Positions 53,144 to 61,707 are shown, counted from the stretch's first letter. The stretch is 64,000 nt of DNA from Candidatus Poribacteria bacterium (GCA_003635195.1 PYIY01000208.1:1-64000), one strand, 5' to 3'. Translations and numbers: made by a program. The notes: generated from the sequence alone by a model not told the origin.

Positions 53144-54799
53144 ATGAAACATTTCCTCACACTCCTTTACTGTTGCCTGTTCTTTTCTCTAAACGCCGCT
53201 TCGCAAAACCTGCCGCCCCTTGGTGTGGAATTCACTGACATCACACGCGCAGCAGGCATCGACTTTATCCATAACTCCGGTGCCTTCGGACAGAAATATC
53301 TCCCAGAAACAATGGGGGCAGGATGCGCCTTTATCGACTACAACACCGACGGATGGCAGGACATCGTCCTCGTCAACGGAAAAGATTGGGAAGGCAAACC
53401 GACTGGGAAACGGCAGACAATGGCACTCTACCGTAACAACCAGGATGGCACCTTCACCGATGTCACTAAAGCCGCAGGTCTTGCCATACCACTTTACGGT
53501 ATGGGTATTGCTGTTGCTGACTACGACAATGACGGCGATCCAGACATCTATATCAGCTGCCTTGAAACCGATAAACTCTTTCAAAACAACGGGGACGCCA
53601 CCTTCACCGATGTCACTGAAGCCGCAGGCATCGATAACCCCGGCTTCGGTACCAGTTGTGCCTGGTTCGATTACAACAAAGATGGGCATCTTGATCTCTA
53701 CGTCGCAAATTATGTCAAGTGGAGCCGAGAGAACGATCTGTTCTGTACCCTTGATGGCATCAACAAATCTTACTGCACCCCTGAATCTTATCAAGGACAA
53801 GCGAGCAAACTCTTCAAAAATCGAGGGAACGGTACATTCGTCGATGTCTCCCGCAGTGCACGCATTGAGGACAAAACAAGCAAATCCCTCGGTGTTTGCA
53901 TTTTCGACTACAACGCCGACGGCTTACCCGACATCTTTGAAGCGAACGACACACAGCCTAACAAACTCTATCAAAACAACGGCGACGGCACCTTCATCGA
54001 AACCGCACTGGAAGTCGGCGTTTCTCATGATGAAAAAGGTGTCGCTACCGGCGCAATGGGCGTTGATGCGGCTGACTACGATCGGACAGGCAGGGAGAGT
54101 CTCGTCATCGGTAACTTCTCCAACGAAATGCTCAACCTCTATCACAACGATGGTGATTTCTTCCTCGACGAGGCACCCGCGGCGCAGATCGGGAACGCTA
54201 CCTTACTGACGCTCACTTTCGCATGTTTCTTCTTTGACTTCGATCTTGACGGAAACCTCGACATCTTCACCGCTAACGGACATGTTGAAACCGATATTAA
54301 CGCCATCCAGAGCCAAGTCACCTACGCTCAACCGCCGCATCTATTTCATAACAACGCGCAAGGCAAATTCACCGAGACAGTCAATAAAGTCGGCGCGGAT
54401 TTGGCGAAGCCGATAGTTGGTAGAGGCGCAGCTTATGGTGATATCGATAACGACGGCGATTGGGATCTGCTCCTTACCTCCTCCAACGGACCAGCGCATC
54501 TCTTCCGAAACGATGGCGGTAACCATAACGCATGGATTAAGATCCAACTCGTTGGACAAAAAAGCAACCGCGACGGCATCGGCGCACAGATCCGCATCAC
54601 CTCGGCACTCGGAACACAGACCCGAACCATCAAAAGCGGCTCCAGTTACTGCTCACAAAGCGAACTCACCGGCATCTTCGGTGTACACAACGATAGGATT
54701 ATCGAAAAAATCGAAGTTATATGGCCCAGCGGGACCATCAGCACCCGCAAGAACATCAAACCCAACCAACGCATCCGCATTGAGGAAGAAGCACCGTAA
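53144..54799 (+). CDS. Secreted FG-GAP/VCBS and ASPIC/UnbV (CRTAC1-like) protein
   Basis: A signal peptide (about 1-20) is followed by an FG-GAP/VCBS beta propeller with calcium-binding loops such as DYNTDGWQD, DYDNDGDPD, DYNKDGHLD, DYNADGLPD, DFDLDGNLD and DIDNDGDWD. The ASPIC/UnbV domain is at the end (NRDGIGAQIRITSALG, VIWPSGTIS). It is an extracellular protein, probably calcium-stabilised, of the CRTAC1 type. It lacks the KLATxWG tail. The start at 53144 is chosen because it gives the signal peptide; no close ribosome site is seen, so coupling with the upstream gene is likely. Confidence 0.88.
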   Translation: MKHFLTLLYCCLFFSLNAASQNLPPLGVEFTDITRAAGIDFIHNSGAFGQKYLPETMGAGCAFIDYNTDGWQDIVLVNGKDWEGKPTGKRQTMALYRNNQDGTFTDVTKAAGLAIPLYGMGIAVADYDNDGDPDIYISCLETDKLFQNNGDATFTDVTEAAGIDNPGFGTSCAWFDYNKDGHLDLYVANYVKWSRENDLFCTLDGINKSYCTPESYQGQASKLFKNRGNGTFVDVSRSARIEDKTSKSLGVCIFDYNADGLPDIFEANDTQPNKLYQNNGDGTFIETALEVGVSHDEKGVATGAMGVDAADYDRTGRESLVIGNFSNEMLNLYHNDGDFFLDEAPAAQIGNATLLTLTFACFFFDFDLDGNLDIFTANGHVETDINAIQSQVTYAQPPHLFHNNAQGKFTETVNKVGADLAKPIVGRGAAYGDIDNDGDWDLLLTSSNGPAHLFRNDGGNHNAWIKIQLVGQKSNRDGIGAQIRITSALGTQTRTIKSGSSYCSQSELTGIFGVHNDRIIEKIEVIWPSGTISTRKNIKPNQRIRIEEEAP

Positions 54800-54810
54800 A
54801 AGGAAGCACT

Positions 54811-55029
54811 ATGAAACTCATCTATCACACACTTAGCACATTCCTTATCTTTGCGCCCCTCTCTGCTGTTCTTGCAAAAGCCCCGGAAACTGCCAAAATC
54901 GTATTTAGATCAAGGCGTGATGGCAATTTGGTTCGATCCGGCGTTCGCTTTGCCGGTCTCGCCCCAACCGTCCCTTTTGACAACAATATGGAGGAAACTC
55001 AAAACCCAAAACTAACGTTATACAGATAG
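54811..55029 (+). pseudogene. Truncated PD40-type secreted protein gene
   Basis: An intact signal peptide (MKLIYHTLSTFLIFAPLSAV...A) is followed by APETAKIVFRSRRDGN, the usual start of a PD40 (WD40-like) propeller, after which the sequence has no propeller character and stops at 72 codons. A GCAC-rich leader with AGGAAG precedes the ATG. It is best read as a decayed gene. The CCCCCTGATAAGGGGG repeat follows its stop closely and may mark the breakpoint. Confidence 0.65.
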
Positions 55030-55048
55030 GACTTACGCATTCCTCTTA

Positions 55049-55080
55049 AAGTCCCCCTGATAAGGGGGATTTAGGGGGTT
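55049..55080 (+). repeat. CCCCCTGATAAGGGGG repeat, copy 3
   Basis: It has the same sequence as copies 1 and 2 and lies between the PD40 remnant and sodC. Confidence 0.9.
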
Positions 55081-55112
55081 AAAAATATCCATAAACAGTG
55101 GAGGATCCAACA

Positions 55113-55688
55113 ATGAAAAAAAAATTATCCATATTCGGCATAAAAGCCACTCTTCTATTATTGATCGGCATTTCTCTCGTTCTAACAAGTTGTGAGAGAA
55201 TACAGCAACAAGCAGGTGTTCTGTCAACCCCCTCTGCGAAACAGGCAATTGCCACAATCGGTCCAACAAGCGAAAGCAGCGTGACCGGAATGGCAATCTT
55301 CACACAAAACGGTGACCAAATCACACTCACTATCGAAATCCAGAACGCATCTCCCGGTATCCATGGTGTTCATATCCACGAAAACGGCGATTGCAGTTCA
55401 CCCGACGGTAAATCCGCGGGTGGTCACTGGAATCCAACGGGTGTCGCACATGGAAAATGGGGAGAAGGTGAATTCCATCTCGGAGACATTGGCAATATCA
55501 CTGTCGGTGAAGACGGCACGGGCAGTATCGAATTAACGACGGATCTTTGGGAAATAGGCACCGGTTCCGACGTAGATGTTGTTGGCAAGGGCATCATCGT
55601 CCATGCCGACGCAGACGATTTTACCTCACAACCCTCAGGCAATGCGGGTGCCCGCATCGGCTGCGGCGTAATTGTATTAGCAGAATAA
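55113..55688 (+). CDS. Cu/Zn superoxide dismutase family lipoprotein
   Basis: The lipobox is LTSC (near residue 27). The SOD domain keeps all metal ligands: HIHENGDC, GGHWNP, the His and Asp of HGKWGEGEFHLGD, and IVHADADD. The conserved Arg of GNAGARIGCGVI is also kept. It should convert superoxide to peroxide in the periplasm or on the cell surface. GGAGG precedes the ATG at 55113. A hairpin-bearing spacer follows. Confidence 0.92.
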   Translation: MKKKLSIFGIKATLLLLIGISLVLTSCERIQQQAGVLSTPSAKQAIATIGPTSESSVTGMAIFTQNGDQITLTIEIQNASPGIHGVHIHENGDCSSPDGKSAGGHWNPTGVAHGKWGEGEFHLGDIGNITVGEDGTGSIELTTDLWEIGTGSDVDVVGKGIIVHADADDFTSQPSGNAGARIGCGVIVLAE

Positions 55689-55706
55689 CTGTTGCAATTC
55701 CACTCT

Positions 55707-55757
55707 CACTGGCGAGGTGTTTTTGCTTGGGTGTTTCCTCTCGAAACCTCGCCTTCT
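55707..55757 (+). terminator. Hairpin of the GGCGAGGT family after sodC
   Basis: GGCGAGGT (55711-55718) pairs with ACCTCGCC (55746-55753), followed by TTCTTCT. The loop carries TTGCTTGGGTGTTTC, a unit found again near 60188 and, in variant form, near 60373. The opening CACTGGCGAGGT is identical to 40401-40412. Confidence 0.6.
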
Positions 55758-55859
55758 TCTGTTCCGACCACAGGCTGAGTACGTGCGGTTTTGTGGCGTA
55801 CTCGCCCAAATGCGACGTGCATTCTAATTCGATTGGGCACAAGAACATCAGTTTCTTTT

Positions 55860-56708
55860 TCATTGCTTCAGTCGTCCCCATAGCGTCGCGAGCTTCCCTT
55901 CTGCTTCAACTGCTGCGAATTCGCCATCGGTCTTTGCACCATTTTTACCCATTAGATGGTAGGCGTTGCCTGATGTATCCAAGAACTTCTGTACTCCCCT
56001 CGCTTCATCAAAATGCCACAACGCAACTGTCTTTGCGTCATTCTTGAACTTTTCGCGCGGCGTGAAACCGCGTTTGGCGGTATTGTAACGCGCAACCTTT
56101 GAGATGCGGACCTCATCAATATAGCCCGAAAAATGACCCCAAAAATGACCAGCATGAAACTCAATGTTCTCTCCAAACCCACCGATTGTAAAAGCCTGCG
56201 GATGCCCGGCGTGTGAGATATCGTCTGCAAGAATTATTTTTTGCCGCCCTAAGGCGCGCACGTCATCGTTAACGATGATTGTTGTGTTCTGTTCCTTTCC
56301 TCCCTGAAAAGCGATGTGATGCCATTGATTCGGGGGAAATTTTATGTGACCGAACGCTATTAGAACGTGCGCTGCGCCAAGAGCAACGTGCGCTCCGCCC
56401 ATTAGCTTTAAATTGTTATGATCATGGTCCCAGACATGCATCCGCACCTGTTGACTGAGAATTATTGCGTTTACATTTTTGTCAGGCAGTGTGGTTGGAT
56501 ATATCCACGCTTCAAAGGTGAAATCTGTGCCTTTTGGCATGAGGAGCCCGAAGGTTTCAAAGTCCAAGATAGCGTGGTCGTCTACTCCATCAAGCACTAA
56601 ATAGTTACCACCTGCGGGGGATGGTGGTGGTACCGCTTCAGCACTCAGCGGAACCAAAACCAGCAGAAAAAGGCAAGCAAAAATTGACTGATTTCGTAGA
56701 TTTTTCAT
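55860..56708 (-). CDS. Secreted LamG-domain protein with KLATxWG tail
   Basis: The signal peptide (1-25) ends near AEAVPP. The LamG domain covers about 32-255 (YLVLDGVDDHAILDFETFG, FTFEAWIYPTTLPDKN, WHHIAFQGGKEQNTTIIVN, GYIDEVRISKVARYNT). After DTSGNAYHLMGKNG comes the tail EAEGKLATLWGRLKQ. It lies 27 bp after the secreted Kelch gene on the same strand and probably belongs to the operon led by the sigma-Kelch factor. It is likely a surface protein binding glycans or protein. Confidence 0.85.
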   Translation of the reverse strand: MKNLRNQSIFACLFLLVLVPLSAEAVPPPSPAGGNYLVLDGVDDHAILDFETFGLLMPKGTDFTFEAWIYPTTLPDKNVNAIILSQQVRMHVWDHDHNNLKLMGGAHVALGAAHVLIAFGHIKFPPNQWHHIAFQGGKEQNTTIIVNDDVRALGRQKIILADDISHAGHPQAFTIGGFGENIEFHAGHFWGHFSGYIDEVRISKVARYNTAKRGFTPREKFKNDAKTVALWHFDEARGVQKFLDTSGNAYHLMGKNGAKTDGEFAAVEAEGKLATLWGRLKQ

Positions 56709-56735
56709 CTGCGTAGGTCTCCTTGATTTTAAAGG

Positions 56736-57812
56736 TTATTTCTGGTTTTCTGCTTTGAGTTCACCCCAGTATGTCAGAAGTTTGCCCTTCGCTGTGACAG
56801 CACGAAATCCGGTGTCAAACGCCTCAACGATTGGCGAAAATTTAAAATCACCTATAATACCACCTAAGGTATAGATTTTACCATTAGCAACTGCTGCCAT
56901 TATCAACTTAGGAATCGTTAGAGGTTCTATTTGATGCCATTTTTTGCCTGTTGGATTATAGACATCTACAGCATCAGTGTCTTTAATCTCATTATTAATG
57001 CCACCCAATGTATAAATCTCGTTACCAACGGCAACGGTTAGAAAACCAAATTTGAACATTGGCATGTCAGGGAGCTGATGCCACTGGTCGGTTTTCGGAT
57101 TATATTCTTCAATACGTGTGACAAAACGTCCCGCAAGGTCACCGCCGAATCGCACCAGACCACCGAGAACATAAATTTTGCTGTCTACAACGACAGCATC
57201 ACTCACACTTCGTGCTGTCGGCATGTCCGCGCGTTTTTCCCATCTATCGGTCAACGGATCGTAGACCTCAACCAGACCTGTAATAGCCTTCCGAGCAAAT
57301 ACTCCGTTTTTATTAACTTCAATACGTGTTCCACCAATGAGGTATATCTTTCCATCAACAACCGCCGTGGCAAACGGTATACGGAGTGTTGGCATATCCG
57401 GCTTCTTGACCCATGTATCAGTTTGTGTGTCATACACCTCGACAGTTTTGTGGTATCTTTTTACACCCCAGCGCCCTTTGTAGTCATAACCCCCAAAGAC
57501 GTAGATTTGGTTGGAAAAGACTGCGGTTCGCGGCGCAATCCGCGGGGTCGGCATCTCTGCGGCTGCGTGCCATGTGTTCGTCTGTGTGTCGTAGACATCT
57601 ACCGTTGAGAGTGCGGCACCCCGTCCGCCTATATGTTTCTTGTGGTCGAAACCACCGAAGAGATAAATTTTCCCACCTACAGCAGCCGCAGGACCAGCAA
57701 ATCTCCATGTTGGTAGTGTAGTTACCTGTTCCCAACCCCCCGCAAAACTGCTGGAAGCGACAACAAATAAGAGGGTAAAAACCCATCGCAAATACCTATG
57801 TTTTCTGAGCAT
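56736..57812 (-). CDS. Secreted Kelch-repeat protein with KLATxWG-type tail
   Basis: A signal peptide (about 1-25) is followed by six Kelch repeats, e.g. AVGGKIYLFGGF, VFSNQIYVFGGY, VVDGKIYLIGGT, VVDSKIYVLGGL, VGNEIYTLGGI and VANGKIYTLGGI, enough for one complete propeller. The tail is KGKLLTYWGELKAENQK. The gene follows the sigma-Kelch gene by 27 bp with AGGAG before the ATG, so the operon encodes the same type of propeller twice: once attached to the sigma factor and once free and exported. Confidence 0.88.
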   Translation of the reverse strand: MLRKHRYLRWVFTLLFVVASSSFAGGWEQVTTLPTWRFAGPAAAVGGKIYLFGGFDHKKHIGGRGAALSTVDVYDTQTNTWHAAAEMPTPRIAPRTAVFSNQIYVFGGYDYKGRWGVKRYHKTVEVYDTQTDTWVKKPDMPTLRIPFATAVVDGKIYLIGGTRIEVNKNGVFARKAITGLVEVYDPLTDRWEKRADMPTARSVSDAVVVDSKIYVLGGLVRFGGDLAGRFVTRIEEYNPKTDQWHQLPDMPMFKFGFLTVAVGNEIYTLGGINNEIKDTDAVDVYNPTGKKWHQIEPLTIPKLIMAAVANGKIYTLGGIIGDFKFSPIVEAFDTGFRAVTAKGKLLTYWGELKAENQK

Positions 57813-57839
57813 AACTTTCTCCTTAGGCGTTTCTGAGGT

Positions 57840-59789
57840 TCAATGATTGCTGTTTTTAATCGTTTCCCTCGTTTGCACAGGTTTCCCCATTGGGTTGACG
57901 CTCCGAGAAACCTCACCTGTGCCGTATACGTCAATCATTGTAAGTGGTCCAAAAACAGCACTAATGCCCCCAAAGATATAGATACTCTCGTTTATTACTT
58001 CAGCCCTATGTATCCATCTACCAATCGGTATGTCTGGTTCCTGTGTCCAACGGTCAGTTCCAGGATCGTAAACTTCAACTGTTGAGAGATACTTGAACTG
58101 ATCATCGCCCCGAAAACCACCCCCTATTACGTAAATTTTTCCATTGATGACACTTGTCGTGTGCCCTACTTTCGGAGCAGGCATTTCAGTTATTTCTGTC
58201 CACTGATTGTTCTTTGGATCAAACACTTCAACACTGGAAAGAACGGGACCTCCGTGATCTGGAATATAGGGCCATCCCAACCCACCCATCACATAAATCT
58301 TTCCATTCACAACACTAACTGACGCGCCACCACGAGCATGATTCATACTTTTCGCTTTTGCCCACGTATCAGTGGCTGGATCATAGACATCCACGGTATT
58401 TAAGCACCACTGTTTTCTGTTAGCAGCTGATCCACCAATGATATAGATCTTTCCATCCACGATACAGGTACTGTTACTACTCCTTGGCACGGGCATGTCC
58501 GCTTTCTGGGTCCATGTGTCGGTAACTGGATCATACATTTCTATAGTTGGGAGAAGTTTACTACTGTTCCCCCAACCGCGACCACGCTGAATCTTCTTTC
58601 TCTCTGCTCCCCCAATGGCATAGATTTTCCCATCCACAACCAAGGCAGACACACCAGCCCGCGCTGTCGGCATATCTGTCTTTCGCTCCCATGTATCGGT
58701 TTTAGGGTTATACATTTCTACCGTGGCAATGGCTGTGTCACCAAACTTGTCAACTTCGCCGCCTATTGCGAATACTTTTCCGTCCACAACACACGTCCCA
58801 AAGTTAAATCGGGCTGTTGGCATGTCTGTTCTTGATGTCCACTGTTTGGCAGCATTTTCCAGTGCGACGGATACCGAAGTTACATTAGAAACTTGGGTGG
58901 CAGCACGGTTGGTTTCACTCGGACTGGTATCCCGTCCGATCTGATTTCGCACAGCAGGTTTCGTTGCTATATCAAGGATGATAGGCGCGTCGACGATTTG
59001 AATCGTGGGTTCAGATTCCGCCTCAAAACTATACGGTTTCTGGAAACGGGTGAGGTGTTGTTCACTCGCGCCGAGCAGCAAGGCAATCAAAACCGCAGCC
59101 GTCCCCAAAGCCATCCATGGGAGGAACGGTTTAGATGCCGGAGAGGGTGTGGGGGTCATGTCAGCGACTTGGCGCATGACCTTCTCACCTAAACTCGCCG
59201 GTATTTGTACACCACCGAGAACTTCTTGAATCATCAGTTCCTCATCCTCTTGCAAACGCTTTCGTCCACGAAGAAGTCTACTTTTAATTGTACCCACTGA
59301 CACCCCTAAGAATTTCCCAATCTCTTTGGTCGTCATTTCCCCGAGGTAGTAGAGCGTCACCACCGTGCGTTCACTCTCGGGGAGTTTCGCGAGCAGTTTT
59401 TTGACGAGTTCACGGTGCCGTTCAGTGCGTTCTGTTTCTTGTTTTTCTGATACATGATGTATATAAGAGGCTTTTTCAATTTCTTCCACAGGTGTGTCCT
59501 CCAGCGATTGCGTTATGAGCCTTCTTTTCCGACGCCAATCAATACAAAGCCGATCTGCAATGACATAGAGCCACCCGGCAAACTGATTGTGATTCTTGAG
59601 CGTTGAAAGTTTTTTGTAGGCTTGAAGGAAGGTGTCTTGGGTAATATCTTCAGCAATGTGAAAATCCCCGAGCTTTCGCCATACGAGCGCGTGCACGCTT
59701 TTCTGGTGTCTTTGGAGCAAGATACCAAACGCTGTATCGTCCCCCGCTAAGGTTCGCTGAATCAGTTGAACATCGTCTTCTCGTTCCAC
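57840..59789 (-). CDS. ECF sigma factor-TM-Kelch propeller fusion
   Basis: Residues 1-185 are an ECF sigma factor: HIAEDITQDTFLQAYKK, LPESERTVVTLYYLGEM and VGTIKSRLLRGRKRLQ. A membrane helix lies at 223-242 (FLPWMALGTAAVLIALLLG), then SFEAESEPTIQIVDAPI. From about 316 to 640 there are six Kelch repeats (VVDGKVFAIGGE, VVDGKIYAIGGA, IVDGKIYIIGGS, VVNGKIYVMGGL, VINGKIYVIGGG, VINESIYIFGGI). This places a sigma factor inside and a complete propeller outside in one polypeptide, a possible one-component envelope sensor. The start is GTG with AGGAGG 8 bases before it. No stop interrupts the junction. It is the first gene of a minus-strand operon. Confidence 0.9.
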   Translation of the reverse strand: MEREDDVQLIQRTLAGDDTAFGILLQRHQKSVHALVWRKLGDFHIAEDITQDTFLQAYKKLSTLKNHNQFAGWLYVIADRLCIDWRRKRRLITQSLEDTPVEEIEKASYIHHVSEKQETERTERHRELVKKLLAKLPESERTVVTLYYLGEMTTKEIGKFLGVSVGTIKSRLLRGRKRLQEDEELMIQEVLGGVQIPASLGEKVMRQVADMTPTPSPASKPFLPWMALGTAAVLIALLLGASEQHLTRFQKPYSFEAESEPTIQIVDAPIILDIATKPAVRNQIGRDTSPSETNRAATQVSNVTSVSVALENAAKQWTSRTDMPTARFNFGTCVVDGKVFAIGGEVDKFGDTAIATVEMYNPKTDTWERKTDMPTARAGVSALVVDGKIYAIGGAERKKIQRGRGWGNSSKLLPTIEMYDPVTDTWTQKADMPVPRSSNSTCIVDGKIYIIGGSAANRKQWCLNTVDVYDPATDTWAKAKSMNHARGGASVSVVNGKIYVMGGLGWPYIPDHGGPVLSSVEVFDPKNNQWTEITEMPAPKVGHTTSVINGKIYVIGGGFRGDDQFKYLSTVEVYDPGTDRWTQEPDIPIGRWIHRAEVINESIYIFGGISAVFGPLTMIDVYGTGEVSRSVNPMGKPVQTRETIKNSNH

Positions 59790-60023
59790 GAGATTCCCTC
59801 CTGATGAAAAAATGAGGTTGCGCTTTTATTCACTAAAAGACTGAATCTGATATTAAGTTTTGTAAAATTAAGCAATGCAATACGCTTTACGCCCTCTATA
59901 TATTAAAGACGAATTTTGAGTCAGAAAAGATGCATCATGAAAAAAAATCGCGAACAATCTCATAAACATTCGTGAACATCTTTAGAAAAGACGCACGCTA
60001 CCAAACTATTTGAAAACTGTCTT

Positions 60024-60052
60024 TTGACAATTCGGGTTTTTTATGGTATACT
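60024..60052 (+). promoter_or_regulatory. Near-consensus sigma-70 promoter with extended -10
   Basis: TTGACA, 17 bases, TATACT, with TGG directly before the -10 box. It points into the repeat mosaic, about 475 bp before the toxin-antitoxin pair. Confidence 0.75.
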
Positions 60053-60336
60053 ATAACTCACTTTTGAGGGTTAAAAAATAAACTGGGCAATTTACTCCAG
60101 GTCCGGTAGGTGCGGTTTCCTAACCGAACCGAATTTTACACGGAAACCTTAGAGACTTCAAAAATCTCTTTAGCCCCGTAGGGTTTATTTGCTTGGGTGT
60201 TTCTTAGTATGTTTATAGCAGCGTCAGTTTATAACTCTTTAGCCCTGTAAGGGCGGCATGTTACATTTTCCGCTAAAACGCTACAGAAAATCGCTAAATT
60301 GACACCCATGGTGCGGTTTTGCGGTGTACTCACCTG

Positions 60337-60365
60337 CCCCCCTGATAAAGGGGGATAAAGGGGGG
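60337..60365 (+). repeat. CCCCCTGATAAGGGGG repeat, variant copy
   Basis: CCCCCCTGATAAAGGGGG followed by ATAAAGGGGGG is a diverged member of the family seen at 11961, 32944 and 55049. Confidence 0.8.
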
Positions 60366-60534
60366 TGTTTTTGCTGGGGCGTTTCTTGCGATCTGCATTC
60401 CTAACCGAACCGGATCCTGAAAAAGGACGAAAAACTCTATAATTTCTTAAAACTGAACGGCCCTGTGTAATCGGAAAACATCTTGACTGATGGATTACGA
60501 TAAATCGGTTAATCGGTTCGTGGAAATACACATC

Positions 60535-61707
60535 ATGGCTAAATCCGTCAAAGCACTCATTACGCCAGAAGTCCTCAAATGGGCGCGTGAAAGACGCATC
60601 AGATTAGAGATTGACTACGCGGCAAAAAAATTAAAAATAGATCCCGAACGCCTTGAAGCATGGGAAAACGGGACAGAACAACCTACTATTTCACAATTAA
60701 AGAAAATTGCTAAACTCTATAAAACACACATCTCTGTTTTCTATCTGCCGGAACCACCTACAGGTTTTCAATCACTTATAGATTATCGGGTATTGTCAGA
60801 ATCATCTGATATCAATGAAGAACAGACGTATAAATTGAATGCCAATATTATTGAGGCATTTGAAAGACGAGAAATGCTCATTGACTTTTACAAATTGTTA
60901 GAGGAGTCTCCCCCTCAAGTAAAACTAAAAGTCAGTGAAGAAGAAGATCCAGTACGAGTCGCGCAAAAGATAACGGAATTTCTGGAGTTCGACAGGACAC
61001 AATTACAGCAAGCGAATGATCCATACGCCGCATTGACATTCTGGAAACAAACTATTGAAGCAAAAGGAATTCTTGTCTGTCATACTTCTGTAAATACACA
61101 TCTCTCTGTCGAACTGAAAACAGTACGTGGGTTTTGCATTGCGCATAGACCTTTTCCAGTGATCGTACTGAACTCTAAAGACAGCCCCTATGGTCGTATC
61201 TTCACGATCATTCACGAGCTGGTCCACATCGCTATCAGGAAAAGCATTATTCAGAATACTGGATTCAGCCGTATAGAAGATCCAGCTTTGAATGAAACCG
61301 AAGTTTTTTGCAACCAAGTGGCTGCTGAAGTTTTAGTCCCTGAAAATGAGTTGTTAGAAGTGGTCAAGCTGCAGATGCTAAAAAAAGAACTATCCAGAAT
61401 TTCCAAACACTTTCATGTGAGTTCTGAAGTTATCATGCGGCGGTTGTCAACACTCGGTAGAATACCACCACAATACTATGAAACATATAGGAAATTCCAG
61501 CAAGAAAAGTATAAGGGAAAATCTAAACCGTCTGGGGGTGTTCGACCATATCACAATCGTCTTCTTAATACTTCGGGTGAATATTTCGCTCGGACTGCTT
61601 TTACAGCTTACTATGAAGACAAGATCACAATTTCTGAATTATCTTCTGCTTTTTCTAACTGTGATACAAAACATCTTTCTAAAATTGAGAGTGCTATCTT
61701 CGCATGA
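60535..61707 (+). CDS. XRE-type regulator with ImmA/IrrE metallopeptidase domain
   Basis: The N-terminal helix-turn-helix (LEIDYAAKKLKIDPERLEAW) is followed by an ImmA/IrrE-type Zn peptidase with HELVH (IFTIIHELVHIAI) and downstream FCNQVAAEVLVPENEL. Such COG2856-type proteins act as antitoxins or as repressor-cleaving proteases. The start at 60535 (MAKSVKALITPEVL) fits family members; a start 45 bp earlier is possible. It overlaps the next gene by 4 bp (ATGA), a typical toxin-antitoxin layout, here with a DUF4411 protein. Confidence 0.88.
   Translation: MAKSVKALITPEVLKWARERRIRLEIDYAAKKLKIDPERLEAWENGTEQPTISQLKKIAKLYKTHISVFYLPEPPTGFQSLIDYRVLSESSDINEEQTYKLNANIIEAFERREMLIDFYKLLEESPPQVKLKVSEEEDPVRVAQKITEFLEFDRTQLQQANDPYAALTFWKQTIEAKGILVCHTSVNTHLSVELKTVRGFCIAHRPFPVIVLNSKDSPYGRIFTIIHELVHIAIRKSIIQNTGFSRIEDPALNETEVFCNQVAAEVLVPENELLEVVKLQMLKKELSRISKHFHVSSEVIMRRLSTLGRIPPQYYETYRKFQQEKYKGKSKPSGGVRPYHNRLLNTSGEYFARTAFTAYYEDKITISELSSAFSNCDTKHLSKIESAIFA

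Larger units (their letters stand above)
59790..60489. other. Intergenic mosaic of repeats
   Basis: This 700-bp region holds an AT-rich part with a strong plus-strand promoter, then modules found elsewhere: CCTAACCGAACCG at 60118-60130 and 60401-60413, TTGCTTGGGTGTTTC near 60188 (also in the 55719 spacer), GTGCGGTTTTG...GTACTC at 60311-60335 (also at 55783-55807), and a variant of the CCCCCTGATAAGGGGG repeat. No protein gene is visible. The leader before the ImmA gene is long and repeat-filled. Confidence 0.7.

Noticed and set aside
53220-54209. 329-codon frame inside the CRTAC1-type gene
   Set aside because: Ser/Thr-rich out-of-frame translation of the repeated Asp-loop DNA; the main frame has signal peptide and domain motifs.
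55547-56047. Plus-strand frame of 166 codons opposite sodC and the LamG gene
   Set aside because: It overlaps the sodC end and runs antisense to the LamG gene; composition rich in Arg, Cys and His is typical of a shadow frame.
19805-57812. Tail KLATxWG as a type IX secretion or PEP-CTERM signal
   Set aside because: It lacks the beta-rich T9SS CTD length and has no PEP motif, TM helix or basic end; kept as an unnamed tail motif.
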